From assembly GCA_963974475.1 (NCBI GenBank), contig CAXBCR010000018.1, positions 1 to 64,000 on the forward strand: a stretch of 64,000 bases of DNA, written 5' to 3'. The DNA is from CAJXZP01 sp963974475. Its GTDB lineage: Bacteria > Bacteroidota > Bacteroidia > Flavobacteriales_G > Salibacteraceae. The notes under the pieces are model-generated. The model saw only the letters and a list, made by a program, of their open reading frames with translations. It made no database searches and was not told where the DNA came from. A program made the translations under genes and the position numbers. Of this stretch, positions 35,493 to 44,498 are shown piece by piece (the stretch's first letter is position 1; the number at the start of each line of letters is the position of its first letter).

Positions 35493-37313
35493 ATGAAAAA
35501 TATTCTTAAAAATAAATGGGTTATCCTAAGCCTCGTTTTAGTGGTAGGGATTTTTATTGGTAAAATAATCAGCCCGTCAGCAGTGGTTGAGGTAGCAGAT
35601 GTTGCCCATGAACATGACGCATCTGAAGGCCAGATATGGACGTGTGCGATGCACCCTCAAATTAGAATGAATGAACCTGGTTCTTGCCCTATTTGTGGGA
35701 TGGAGCTAATTCCGGCTAATGATAATCAGCAAGAGGAATCAGACCCCAACGAGGTAAGCATGACTGAACAATCCATGAAATTGGCCGACATCCAAACCAT
35801 GGTAGTTCAAAAATCGAAGCCTGAAAAGGAAATTAGATTATTGGGTAGGGTAAAACCAGATGAGGGCAAATTATACACCCAGGCCATTCATATACCTGGT
35901 AGAATTGAACAATTGTATATTAATTTCACTGGAGAAAGAATTGTAAAAGGACAGAAATTAGCACGGCTGTATTCTCCAGAATTAATTACGGCTCAAAAAG
36001 AGTTGTTTGAATCCATCAAATCCAAAGAGACTTACCCGGAATTATACCGGGCTTCCATCAACAAATTAAAACTTTGGAAATTAACCGATCAACAAATCAC
36101 AAAAATTGAAAATGGCGGTGAAGTAATTGAAGAAATAGACATTTTATCCGATTTTACGGGAGTAGTTTTAAAACGAATGGTAGAAGTGGGAGACCATGTA
36201 AAAGAAGGAGCTGATTTATTGATGGTTTCGGATTTGTCATCTGTTTGGCTCATGTTTGAAGCCTATGAAACGGATTTGCCATGGTTGCACCAAGGAGATA
36301 AAATTGAATTTACGATTCAGGGAACAGCGAATAAATTTTATAAAGGAACCTTAAATTATATAGATCCTTTTGTAGATGCACAATCACGCATAGCGCAAGT
36401 ACGTGTAAACACTCCAAATGCAAATGGGAAATTACTTCCAGAAATGTATGCCACAGGAATAGTTAAAGCAGATTTAAAAGGGTTCGAAAATGCTATCATG
36501 GTGCCAAAATCTGCCGTTTTATGGACTGGAAAACGAGCGGTGGTTTACGTAAAGGTTCCTAATAGAAAAATGACTTCATTCTTGTATCGGGAAGTAATTC
36601 TCGGTGAAGATGTGGGTGATAATTATATTATTACCAATGGATTGGAAGTGGGAGAAACAATTGCTATAAACGGTGTGTTTAGAATTGATGCATCCGCCCA
36701 ATTAAGTTCAAAAAAGAGTATGATGAATCCTTCCGGAGGTAAATCATCCACCGGTGGAATGGCTGGAATGGATATGGGTGGCGATAAAAAGGAAATGGCT
36801 CCAAAAGACATGTCAAAAATGGACATGAAAAAAGAAGTGATGATTGATGCATCCAAAATCCCAGCTGATTTTAAAAATCAAATAGGTCAGGTAGTTGAAA
36901 AATACCTATTGCTAAAAGACAAACTAGTGGTGGACAATTCGGATATAAAATCGGAAGGAAAAGAAATGATTACGGTTTTGCAAAATGTGGATATGAGTTT
37001 AATTCTGGGCGATGCACATAATGTTTGGATGGGTGCATTGAAAATTATGAAGCGAGATTTAACCCTTTTAGATAAAGCGGTAAGCATCGATGAACAAAGA
37101 GCATTATTTTCTTCTATCAGTGATGAATTAAAACGAACCGTTGAAAAATTGGGGGTATCCATGAACAATGAAAAACCAGTGTATATAGATTTTTGTCCAA
37201 TGGCCAACGACAACAAAGGTGGGTTTTGGTTAAGTACGGATAAAGAAATAAAAAATCCATATTTAGGTAAAAAAATGCCGAAATGCGGAGAGATAAAAAA
37301 TACCATAAATTAG
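35493..37313 (+). CDS. cusB: CusB-like adaptor with heavy-metal-binding (HMBD) and DUF3347 domains
   Basis: The protein has 606 residues. After an N-terminal anchor comes a heavy-metal-binding domain (WTCAMHPQIRMNEPGSCPICGMELIP, about 50-75) with the two-Cys, Met and His pattern of PF19335. The RND adaptor body follows (about 100-415, with RIEQLYINFTGERIVKGQKLARLYSPEL and DFTGVVLKRMVEVGDHVKEGADLLMV). A Met-rich linker (about 425-450: GMAGMDMGGDKKEM and DMSKMDM) comes next, then a C-terminal DUF3347 domain (about 465-606) ending in a FCPMANDNKGGFWLS metal site. It should collect Cu(I) and feed it to the pump. It is the last gene before a 388-bp gap. Confidence 0.92.
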   Translation: MKNILKNKWVILSLVLVVGIFIGKIISPSAVVEVADVAHEHDASEGQIWTCAMHPQIRMNEPGSCPICGMELIPANDNQQEESDPNEVSMTEQSMKLADIQTMVVQKSKPEKEIRLLGRVKPDEGKLYTQAIHIPGRIEQLYINFTGERIVKGQKLARLYSPELITAQKELFESIKSKETYPELYRASINKLKLWKLTDQQITKIENGGEVIEEIDILSDFTGVVLKRMVEVGDHVKEGADLLMVSDLSSVWLMFEAYETDLPWLHQGDKIEFTIQGTANKFYKGTLNYIDPFVDAQSRIAQVRVNTPNANGKLLPEMYATGIVKADLKGFENAIMVPKSAVLWTGKRAVVYVKVPNRKMTSFLYREVILGEDVGDNYIITNGLEVGETIAINGVFRIDASAQLSSKKSMMNPSGGKSSTGGMAGMDMGGDKKEMAPKDMSKMDMKKEVMIDASKIPADFKNQIGQVVEKYLLLKDKLVVDNSDIKSEGKEMITVLQNVDMSLILGDAHNVWMGALKIMKRDLTLLDKAVSIDEQRALFSSISDELKRTVEKLGVSMNNEKPVYIDFCPMANDNKGGFWLSTDKEIKNPYLGKKMPKCGEIKNTIN

Positions 37314-37446
37314 GTTGAAATGTGAATCGTTTTAGAATCTATTATAGTACTCAATATGTTGATAATGTTATTATTGAGTGATTTGAATGGAGCGAATAAA
37401 CGATGTGAAAATCGTTAAAAAAGTTTTTTTTTGATTTGGACTTTTT

Positions 37447-37519
37447 TGTAAAGTGAGTTTAAAACTGGAATTTGATTTTTTGTTTGAGATACTCAATTTT
37501 TTTCCAGTCTCACTTTACA
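37447..37519. other. structured hairpin element 1
   Basis: An 11-bp perfect outer stem (TGTAAAGTGAG 37447-37457 with CTCACTTTACA 37509-37519) leads, after a 6-nt bulge, to a 6-bp stem (ACTGGA 37464-37469 with TCCAGT 37503-37508). It encloses a small hairpin TTGAG-ATA-CTCAA. The core TTTTTTGTTTGAGATACTC (37476-37494) is identical to that of element 2. No U-tract follows, so it is not a plain terminator. Confidence 0.75.
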
Positions 37520-37603
37520 ATTATGTTCTGTTGTTAAAAATCAAAATTAATGGGAATAAAAAAAATAAACGGAAGGGGTAAAGTGCTTGAAGTTTATAAG
37601 AGG

Positions 37604-37659
37604 TAGAGTCAGGAAGAGTTTTTTGTTTGAGATACTCTACTCTTCCTTAGTTCGCTCTA
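37604..37659. other. structured hairpin element 2
   Basis: Outer arms TAGAG (37604-37608) and CTCTA (37655-37659) surround a 9-bp stem AGGAAGAGT (37611-37619) with ACTCTTCCT (37639-37647). The loop region repeats the 19-nt core of element 1 exactly (37619-37637), 143 bp downstream of it, while the stem sequences differ completely. It ends about 40 nt before the start codon of the next gene. Confidence 0.75.
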
Positions 37660-37701
37660 TTTGCACAAATATAGTAGAGAATTAATTTAAAATACAGAAT
37701 T

Positions 37702-38238
37702 ATGAAAAATAATAGAAATATGTTTTTGATTTTGACAATGTTAATGGTTTCCATAAGCGTTCAAGCTCAAAACATTTATAGCACGCAAAATGGCATGATG
37801 GAAATGGATTTTGCAAACGATACCTATAGATCTAAAGATTTAATGATGTTGTTAGACTATGACGCGGCTACTTATAAGTTAGAAATTGACTTGACGACTC
37901 TTACCAATTCTGAAGGTAAAAATTTCAGTGAATTTGTGAAAATTCCTAATAAAAAACTCGTGATTGAAGGGAAATTGGGAGTGGAATTTATTAATACTAC
38001 AAACCATCCTCCACAGAGTTTTAATTTGGAAGGAATAGTTGTCTCTTCTAATAATGAGGTTCGTGGAACCGGGAAATTGGAACATCTTTCCAATCGTGGC
38101 ACCTTTTCATGCATATTAACAATTCGTATAAAAATCGGATTGGATGATTTGGGTTTTGAATCGACTGATGTGAATAAAGAAGAGCGAATTAGCATCAAAA
38201 TAGTTCAAGTGGTATTAAATAGAATTGAAGACCAATAA
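37702..38238 (+). CDS. small secreted protein with weak YceI-like features
   Basis: The protein has 178 residues with a signal peptide cut after VQAQ. The rest is mostly predicted beta: YKLEIDLTTLTNSEGKNFSEFVKIPNKKLVIEGKLGVEF, FNLEGIVVSSNNEVRGTGKLEHLSNRGTFSCILTIRI. The alternation and the late HLSNRG...IRIKI part recall YceI-type lipocalin barrels found near copper genes, but the usual signature is not clear, so the family call is tentative. It lies 22 bp before copA in the same direction and is probably co-transcribed with it, behind the hairpin elements. The role is likely periplasmic and metal-linked by context. Confidence 0.65.
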   Translation: MKNNRNMFLILTMLMVSISVQAQNIYSTQNGMMEMDFANDTYRSKDLMMLLDYDAATYKLEIDLTTLTNSEGKNFSEFVKIPNKKLVIEGKLGVEFINTTNHPPQSFNLEGIVVSSNNEVRGTGKLEHLSNRGTFSCILTIRIKIGLDDLGFESTDVNKEERISIKIVQVVLNRIEDQ

Positions 38239-38260
38239 GGTTTAATTAATAGCTAATAAC

Positions 38261-40756
38261 ATGAATATGACACATACGTATAAAATTGTAGGAATGACCT
38301 GTGTGGGCTGCCAAACCTCTGTGGAAAGTTTGTTGTCGAGTATAAATGGGGTTTCTAAAGTTACCGTTGATTTAAAAAAATCGGAAGCGGTAATTGAAAT
38401 GAATCGCCATATTGAGTTAGCGGAATTTCAACAAGAAATGTTAAAGGGTGGTTTGCACTATACCATTGAACTTCCTGATTCCTATTCAAATGAACATTCA
38501 CATGAAGTAAAATTTTCTCCCTTAGCGAAAGGCAACGGAATTTTCTACTGTCCCATGCATTGTGAAGGAGATAAAGTATATCATGAAGCAGGAAACTGTC
38601 CGGTATGCGGAATGGACCTAGTGGAGCAGCCTAGTTTGAAAATTGAAGCGCAATATACGTGCTCCATGCATCCCGAAATAATTAAGAATGAGCCCGGTGC
38701 GTGCCCTATTTGTGGGATGGACTTAATTCCATTGCAAGCAGATGAGGGAGCCGAAAACAAGTTATATAACCAGCTTAAACGTAAAATGATAATGGCTACG
38801 GCATTTGCCTTACCCGTTTTTATCATTTCTATGAGCGATTTAATTCCTGGAAATCCTTTACTAAAAATATTAAGTCAGGGACAATGGAATTGGGTTCAAC
38901 TAGCGCTTACCATTCCGGTAATGTATGCCACTTGGATGTTTTTTGAACGTGCATGGAAGTCTATTATTACGTGGAACTTAAACATGTTTACTTTGGTAGG
39001 GATTGGAACTGGAGTCGCTTTTGTTTTTAGCATAGCGGGTTTATTATTTCCAGAAATTTTTCCAAGTGCTTTTAAGACTGAAGAGGGCACGGTAATGCTT
39101 TATTTTGAGGCAACCTCCGTCATTTTAACATTAGTATTGTTAGGGCAACTCTTGGAAGCTAGAGCGCATAGTCAAACCAGTGGAGCCATTAAAGAATTAT
39201 TAAAAATGGCTCCTTCAGAAGCTACCTTGGTAGAAAATGGAGAAGACAAATTAGTATCTATTCATATTATTAAAGTAGGTGATTTGCTTCGGGTTAAACC
39301 AGGAGAAAAGGTGCCCGTAGATGGGAAGATTAAAGAAGGTTCATCTACCATTGATGAATCCATGATTACTGGGGAGCCAGTGCCTGTCAATAAAAACCCG
39401 GATGACAAAGTAAGTTCTGGAACCATAAACGGCACGCGTTCTTTTGTGATGGAGGCCGAAAAGGTTGGCTCTGATACCCTTCTTTCTCAAATTATTCAAA
39501 TGGTGAACGATGCAAGTCGTTCACGTGCTCCTATTCAGAACTTAGCCGACACGGTTTCTAAGTATTTTGTGCCTTTCGTATTGATGGTATCTGTAATCAC
39601 TTTTGGAATTTGGGCCATTTACGGTCCAGAACCCAAAATGGTTTTTGGTTTTGTGAATGCCATTGCGGTACTCATAATTGCGTGTCCATGTGCATTGGGT
39701 TTAGCTACTCCAATGTCGGTAATGGTAGGCGTGGGCAAAGGTGCGCAATCAGGAGTTTTAATAAAAAATGCCGAAGCCTTAGAACACATGAATAAGGTAA
39801 ATGTTTTGATTACCGATAAAACCGGTACCATTACAGAAGGCAAACCATCCGTAGAGCAAGTGTATGCAATAGCTGGAGTGGATGGTGCTCAATTAACCCA
39901 AAAAATTGGGAGCATTAATAAATTAAGTGAACATCCTTTAGCCGAAGCGGTAGTAGATTATGCGAAAAAAGAAAAAGCAGAATTCCTTGAGGTAACCGAT
40001 TTTGAAGCCGTTGCCGGAAAAGGGGTTGTGGGAATGGTAGCCAATGAAAAAGTAGCTGTAGGAAACGATAAATTACTCGTTCAGTTTAAAATTGAAATCC
40101 CGAAAGAGTTGGCAGCCTCCGTATTAGAAAATCAAAAACTGGGTAAAACGGTTTCCTTTATCGCTATAAATGGCGTAGCTGTAGGTTTTGTCGCTATTTC
40201 TGACGCCATTAAAACTAGTAGTAAAACTGCCATTGCGCAGTTAATTAAAAGCGGAGTAGAGGTAATAATGATGACGGGCGACAATATCAACACTGCCAAG
40301 GCGGTTGCGGATGAGTTAAATTTAACCGATTTTCAAGCAGGCTGTTTACCGGAAGACAAACTCAATAGAATAAAAAAATTACAAGCCGAAGGTAAAATTG
40401 TTGCCATGGCTGGCGATGGAATAAATGATTCTCCCGCTTTAGCGCAAGCCAATGTAGGAATTGCGATGGGCACAGGAACAGATATCGCTATAGAAAGTTC
40501 GGAAATCACGTTAGTAAAAGGAGATTTATCCGGCATTGTGAAAGCAAAAAACTTGAGTCACGCGGTGATGAAAAATATCAAACAAAATTTATTTTTCTCC
40601 TTCATTTATAACACACTTGGGGTTCCAGTGGCAGCAGGAATTTTATTCCCGTTTTTCGGAGTTCTATTATCACCCATGATTGCTGCTACGGCTATGAGCT
40701 TTAGTTCAGTTTCGGTAATTGTAAACTCATTACGACTTAAAAGCGCCAAAATTTAA
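38261..40756 (+). CDS. copA: Cu(I)-translocating P1B-type ATPase with HMA and two HMBD domains
   Basis: The protein has 831 residues. The N-terminal HMA domain has a CVGC metal site (Cys14, Cys17). Two heavy-metal-binding modules follow (FYCPMHCEG...CPVCGMDL and YTCSMHPEI...CPICGMDL, about residues 88-165). The P-type core carries the actuator TGEP, the transport CPC motif (Cys475-Pro476-Cys477), phosphorylation Asp519 in DKTGT, the SEHPLAEA nucleotide site, and GDGINDSPALAQA. The CPC with HMA marks copper or silver export from the cytoplasm. Together with the RND pump it gives two-stage copper removal: cytoplasm to periplasm, then periplasm to outside. Confidence 0.96.
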   Translation: MNMTHTYKIVGMTCVGCQTSVESLLSSINGVSKVTVDLKKSEAVIEMNRHIELAEFQQEMLKGGLHYTIELPDSYSNEHSHEVKFSPLAKGNGIFYCPMHCEGDKVYHEAGNCPVCGMDLVEQPSLKIEAQYTCSMHPEIIKNEPGACPICGMDLIPLQADEGAENKLYNQLKRKMIMATAFALPVFIISMSDLIPGNPLLKILSQGQWNWVQLALTIPVMYATWMFFERAWKSIITWNLNMFTLVGIGTGVAFVFSIAGLLFPEIFPSAFKTEEGTVMLYFEATSVILTLVLLGQLLEARAHSQTSGAIKELLKMAPSEATLVENGEDKLVSIHIIKVGDLLRVKPGEKVPVDGKIKEGSSTIDESMITGEPVPVNKNPDDKVSSGTINGTRSFVMEAEKVGSDTLLSQIIQMVNDASRSRAPIQNLADTVSKYFVPFVLMVSVITFGIWAIYGPEPKMVFGFVNAIAVLIIACPCALGLATPMSVMVGVGKGAQSGVLIKNAEALEHMNKVNVLITDKTGTITEGKPSVEQVYAIAGVDGAQLTQKIGSINKLSEHPLAEAVVDYAKKEKAEFLEVTDFEAVAGKGVVGMVANEKVAVGNDKLLVQFKIEIPKELAASVLENQKLGKTVSFIAINGVAVGFVAISDAIKTSSKTAIAQLIKSGVEVIMMTGDNINTAKAVADELNLTDFQAGCLPEDKLNRIKKLQAEGKIVAMAGDGINDSPALAQANVGIAMGTGTDIAIESSEITLVKGDLSGIVKAKNLSHAVMKNIKQNLFFSFIYNTLGVPVAAGILFPFFGVLLSPMIAATAMSFSSVSVIVNSLRLKSAKI

Positions 40757-40808
40757 TGAGAATAATGAAAAATATTACGCGCAATTTCACCCATGAAAAA
40801 TTAAAATT

Positions 40809-42839
40809 ATGAGGTCAATTTATATTTCTATGGTGTTGTTTATCAATGCGGTAATGCTTTTTGGACAAGATGCTAAACAGCCTTGTTTATTTGATGAATA
40901 CACGAATAATAAATCCATTCAAAAAGCCGAAATCATTATACAAAAAGGGGTAGCGGATTTGAAAAATAAAAATTTAAGGGCTTCCGGACATGATAGTCTA
41001 ACCATTATTCCAGTGGTGATTCATGTTATTCATGAAGGGGGACCTGAAAATATTTCGGATGCTCAAATCCAGAGTCAAATCCAAATTATGAATGAAGATT
41101 ATGGCAAGTTACCCGGAACCAATGGAGATGGCGCAGGGGTGGATACCAAAGTAAGATTTAAGCTAGCTCAAATTGACCCAAATGGAAATTGCACGAGTGG
41201 AATTGTACGTGTTTATTCTTCGCTTACCACGCATAATTCCTATCAAAGAGCTATGCTAAAGGAATTGAGTTTTTGGGATAATACCAAGTATATGAATATT
41301 TACTTGGTGAAAAGCATCAGTGGTAGTGTACTAGGATATTCCTCTTTCCCGGGGGGGCCTGCCGATGAGGATGGTATGGTAGTTCGCAGCGATGTTTTTG
41401 GAAATATGGGTACAGCCAATGGGAAATTGGGTAGAACGGCATCTCATGAGATTGGTCATTGGTTTGGACTATATCATACTTTCAATAATGGTTGTGGCAC
41501 TGATTTGTGTACGGATGGCGATTATGTTTGTGATACTCCGCCACAAGATGCGCCTAGTTTTGACTGTAGCGACATTAATAGCTGTTCGAATGATTTTCCT
41601 GATGTAAACGACCAAAAAGAGAATTACTTGAATTACACCAATGACGCCTGTAAAAATATGTTTACTAATGGTCAGAAATTAAGAATTCACAGCACCCTTA
41701 ATTCGATAAGGACATTAATTTGGAGCGAAAGTAATTTGGTAGCTACTGGAACGGATTCGAACTATGTGGCTCCCGCAGTTTGTGCGGTGGTTGCCAACTT
41801 TGTGACCCTTACGGATACTGTTTGTAAAAATGGAGCGGTAAATTTTTCGGATATTTCTTTAAATGGAATTACTTCTTGGAACTGGACTTTTCCAGGCGGA
41901 AATCCTGCTTCCTCTACCGATCAAAACCCAACGGTAGTATATGATAATCCAGGGACTTTTTCGGTAAAATTGGTGGTTTCTAATGGCACAACTTCCGATA
42001 GCTTGGAAAAGGTGAATTACATAAATACCATTACTCCCGGTACAGGTCGGCCTATTCCATTTTACGAAGATTTTGAAGCAACTGTTTTTCCTGCGCAAGG
42101 CATCAAAATAATCAATAATGATGGTGGCATAACTTGGGAAAAAGATTCCATTTCTAAAGTAACTGGCGGTCATTCCATTCGCATCAATAATTTGATAAAC
42201 ACCAATTACGGTTCAGCAGATGATATTGTGCTCCCTTTTCTTGATTTCACGGCTTTTACCGGAAGTAGATTGTTTATGACTTTTGATTATGCCTATGCGC
42301 GTTCAGACGCTTCATTTTCAGACGATTTGGTTATACTTTTATCGCAAGATTGTGGCGTGAATTTCAAACAAGTGATTAAACTTTCGGGTGGAAACTTGAC
42401 TACGGCACCCACCCAAACCACGCCATTTATTCCGGATACCACCCAATGGAAGGAGGCTAAAATTTACTTGGAACCCTATCGGAATCTAGGGTATGTGCAA
42501 GTTAAACTTGTCAATGTTACCGATGGCGGAAATAATTTGTACTTGGACAATATCAATATCGGAGATTTTCCAGTAAGTGTTACTTCAATTCCTGAAAATA
42601 ATGATTTTGTAGTGTATCCCAATCCAGCTTCCAATGAGGTGGTTTTAGAATTTAGCCGCACTTTCGAAACCCGTTGGGTTACTATCTATAATACGGTAGG
42701 AAAACAAGTTTTTTTAAAGGAAATTAGAAATACTGACTATATAAAAATTCCGACTCAAACTTTCTCAAATGGGGTTTATGTAGTGGAAATTAAAACGGGA
42801 AATAGAATAGTGAATCAAAAATTAATCATTTCTAAATAA
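40809..42839 (+). CDS. T9SS-exported M43 (pappalysin-like) metalloprotease with PKD domain
   Basis: The protein has 676 residues with a signal peptide (about 1-20). A pappalysin-type catalytic domain contains HEIGHWFGLYHTF (zinc ligands His213, His217, His223 and catalytic Glu214) and the downstream Met-turn region. A PKD-like domain (about 325-400, VNFSDISLNGITSWNWTFPGG) and a jelly-roll-like region (about 410-590) follow, and a type A T9SS sorting domain (about 600-676, VYPNPASNEVVLEF ... NGVYVVEIKTGNRIVNQKLIISK) ends the protein. It should be secreted through the outer membrane by T9SS and fixed to the surface or released. The gene begins 52 bp after copA and is followed closely by another T9SS cargo gene. 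Confidence 0.92.
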   Translation: MRSIYISMVLFINAVMLFGQDAKQPCLFDEYTNNKSIQKAEIIIQKGVADLKNKNLRASGHDSLTIIPVVIHVIHEGGPENISDAQIQSQIQIMNEDYGKLPGTNGDGAGVDTKVRFKLAQIDPNGNCTSGIVRVYSSLTTHNSYQRAMLKELSFWDNTKYMNIYLVKSISGSVLGYSSFPGGPADEDGMVVRSDVFGNMGTANGKLGRTASHEIGHWFGLYHTFNNGCGTDLCTDGDYVCDTPPQDAPSFDCSDINSCSNDFPDVNDQKENYLNYTNDACKNMFTNGQKLRIHSTLNSIRTLIWSESNLVATGTDSNYVAPAVCAVVANFVTLTDTVCKNGAVNFSDISLNGITSWNWTFPGGNPASSTDQNPTVVYDNPGTFSVKLVVSNGTTSDSLEKVNYINTITPGTGRPIPFYEDFEATVFPAQGIKIINNDGGITWEKDSISKVTGGHSIRINNLINTNYGSADDIVLPFLDFTAFTGSRLFMTFDYAYARSDASFSDDLVILLSQDCGVNFKQVIKLSGGNLTTAPTQTTPFIPDTTQWKEAKIYLEPYRNLGYVQVKLVNVTDGGNNLYLDNINIGDFPVSVTSIPENNDFVVYPNPASNEVVLEFSRTFETRWVTIYNTVGKQVFLKEIRNTDYIKIPTQTFSNGVYVVEIKTGNRIVNQKLIISK

Positions 42840-42845
42840 CGCATT

Positions 42846-44135
42846 ATGAAGCTATTTAAAAAATATATTCTTTTCGTATTAGGTTTAAATCTTGGTGTTG
42901 CAGTGCATGCGCAGGACTCCATTACTTTGGTGAGCCAATTGCCCATTACCGGTTTGCCTATTCATGATATTTATGGATATACGCACCCAACTACTGGAGT
43001 AAAATACGCCTTGTTATGTGCCAGTAATTCAGGTTTAAGAGTCATTGATTTATCAGATTTGAGTAACCCAAGTTTAGTAGGGAGTATTCAAGGTGGAGGA
43101 GTTGAACCTATTGACGTGAAAGTTTGGGGAAATTATGCTTACGTAATTTCAGAATCCTCTTCTTTACTAGGAAAGATAATTGACTTGTCTGACCCTACCA
43201 ATCCTGTGAAAGTTGGTACTTTTCCAGCTGCTCATAATATAACCATAAGTGATTCGGGATACATGTATTTATCCGCCCCAGGCGTACGAATAATGGATTT
43301 GAATATTGACCCGATTAATCCGGTGCAAGTGTATTTTGATAATTCTTGTGAAGGACATGATATTTCAATTATTGGAAATAGATTATATGATTTCCCAGGA
43401 AATTGTGGTACGCGTATTTATGATGTTAGCCAGCCCGATACGCTCGTTTTAATCGGTTCACTACCGGCAGGAGGTTACCAACATAGTGGATGGACAACAG
43501 AGGATAGTAATTTTCTTTTTGTGTGTGATGAATTAGCTAAACCATTGGAAAATGATATCACAGTTTGGAATATTAGTGACTTAAATAATCCCATGAAGGT
43601 GGATAGTTTTTCCGACCCTTCGGCTTATGTTCACAATTTATATGTGAAAGGCAATTATGCCTATGTATCTTATTATAGAGCGGGTTTTAGAGTATTTGAT
43701 GTAAGTGACCCCGTTCACATGCAATTAGTGGACGAATATGATACCGATACTTTACTTAGCGGTCCAGGTTATGGAGGAAATTTCGGGCTTTTTATTAATT
43801 GGGGAATAGACACCATTTTAGCTAGTGATGAAAATAATGGATTATTCATTTTTAGTTTCACCAATTTAAAAACAGATGTGGAAAACTTACACCAAAAACA
43901 AAATGATTTTAAATTATACCCAAACCCCTCTAATGGGATGGTGAATGTAGATTTAAACGAAAATCTAACGGATGGAAAGATTCAGATTTATGCGAGCTCT
44001 GGTGCTTTATTAAAAGAATTACCATGGAGCAAGAATTTGGTTTTTAGCACCAAAGAGTGGGGTACGGGAATGTATTATTTGACTATCACTACTTCCAATA
44101 GCGTACAATCACAACCTTTTTATGTTGTAAAATAA
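42846..44135 (+). CDS. LVIVD-repeat (choice-of-anchor B type) T9SS surface protein
   Basis: The protein has 429 residues with a signal peptide ending VHAQD. Repeated units of the form LRVIDLSDLSNPSLVGS, IIDLSDPTNPVKVGTF, VWNISDLNNPMKVDSF and FRVFDVSDPVHMQLV make a seven-bladed propeller-like fold of LVIVD repeats. The choice-of-anchor B family shares the HDIYGYTHPTTGVKYALLCASNSGLRVID start. The C-terminus (about 355-429, LYPNPSNGMVNVDL ... GTGMYYLTITTSNSVQSQPFYVVK) is a T9SS type A sorting signal. It starts 6 bp after the protease gene and is thus co-transcribed. Function is unknown; such propellers usually bind other proteins. Confidence 0.88.
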   Translation: MKLFKKYILFVLGLNLGVAVHAQDSITLVSQLPITGLPIHDIYGYTHPTTGVKYALLCASNSGLRVIDLSDLSNPSLVGSIQGGGVEPIDVKVWGNYAYVISESSSLLGKIIDLSDPTNPVKVGTFPAAHNITISDSGYMYLSAPGVRIMDLNIDPINPVQVYFDNSCEGHDISIIGNRLYDFPGNCGTRIYDVSQPDTLVLIGSLPAGGYQHSGWTTEDSNFLFVCDELAKPLENDITVWNISDLNNPMKVDSFSDPSAYVHNLYVKGNYAYVSYYRAGFRVFDVSDPVHMQLVDEYDTDTLLSGPGYGGNFGLFINWGIDTILASDENNGLFIFSFTNLKTDVENLHQKQNDFKLYPNPSNGMVNVDLNENLTDGKIQIYASSGALLKELPWSKNLVFSTKEWGTGMYYLTITTSNSVQSQPFYVVK

Positions 44136-44139
44136 AGCC

Positions 44140-44268
44140 ATGAAAGATTGTTGTAAAGTTGGAGATGAAGAACCAAACTCAAAACGAGAAAAGCGGTTTA
44201 ATAGCGTAATTTACATCTTGCTTTTTGCGATGTTAATAGGGTTGGCCATTATGGATTATATGAATTAG
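44140..44268 (+). CDS. 42-residue single-pass membrane peptide
   Basis: The frame begins MKDCCKVGDEEPNSKREKR with a Cys-Cys pair and a charged stretch, followed by one membrane helix (about 20-38) and a short tail ending DYMN. It starts 4 bp after the upstream stop codon and ends 4 bp before the next ATG, tight spacing that supports real translation. No family is recognised. The adjacent Cys pair in a copper-related region might bind metal, but this is speculation. Confidence 0.55.
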   Translation: MKDCCKVGDEEPNSKREKRFNSVIYILLFAMLIGLAIMDYMN

Positions 44269-44272
44269 GAAG

Positions 44273-44470
44273 ATGAAAAAAATAAATGAAAATATGTCTA
44301 TTAAGAAATTTTGGTTGCGGTTTATGATCGCAGTAGCCGGAATTGGCTTTTTTGCACAAACATCGAGCATGCTAATAGACCCTAACGGTAATTTGGTTTC
44401 CAAACAAGTATGTCAATATGTGCATGAAGCATTTCATACTACCACGCTTTGCTACCACGTATTAAACTAA
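44273..44470 (+). CDS. small hypothetical membrane protein
   Basis: The protein has 65 residues with a basic N-terminus, one hydrophobic segment (about 14-35) and a C-terminal part with paired Cys and His residues (VCQYVHEAFHTTTLCYHVLN). No family is recognised. It lies 4 bp after the 42-residue frame and 28 bp before the FNR-like regulator in one direction, so the three are probably co-transcribed. Confidence 0.5.
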   Translation: MKKINENMSIKKFWLRFMIAVAGIGFFAQTSSMLIDPNGNLVSKQVCQYVHEAFHTTTLCYHVLN

Positions 44471-44498
44471 GGTTTAACAATTTTGAAAAACACGTAAG

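Larger units (their letters stand above)
37314..37701. other. 388-bp intergenic region with two structured elements
   Basis: No reading frame of note is present. It holds the two hairpin elements annotated separately, AT-rich linker, and near its end the short palindrome TATTTGCACAAATA (37658-37671), which could be an operator or part of the promoter for the gene at 37702. There is no T-tract terminator directly after cusB. Confidence 0.8.
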
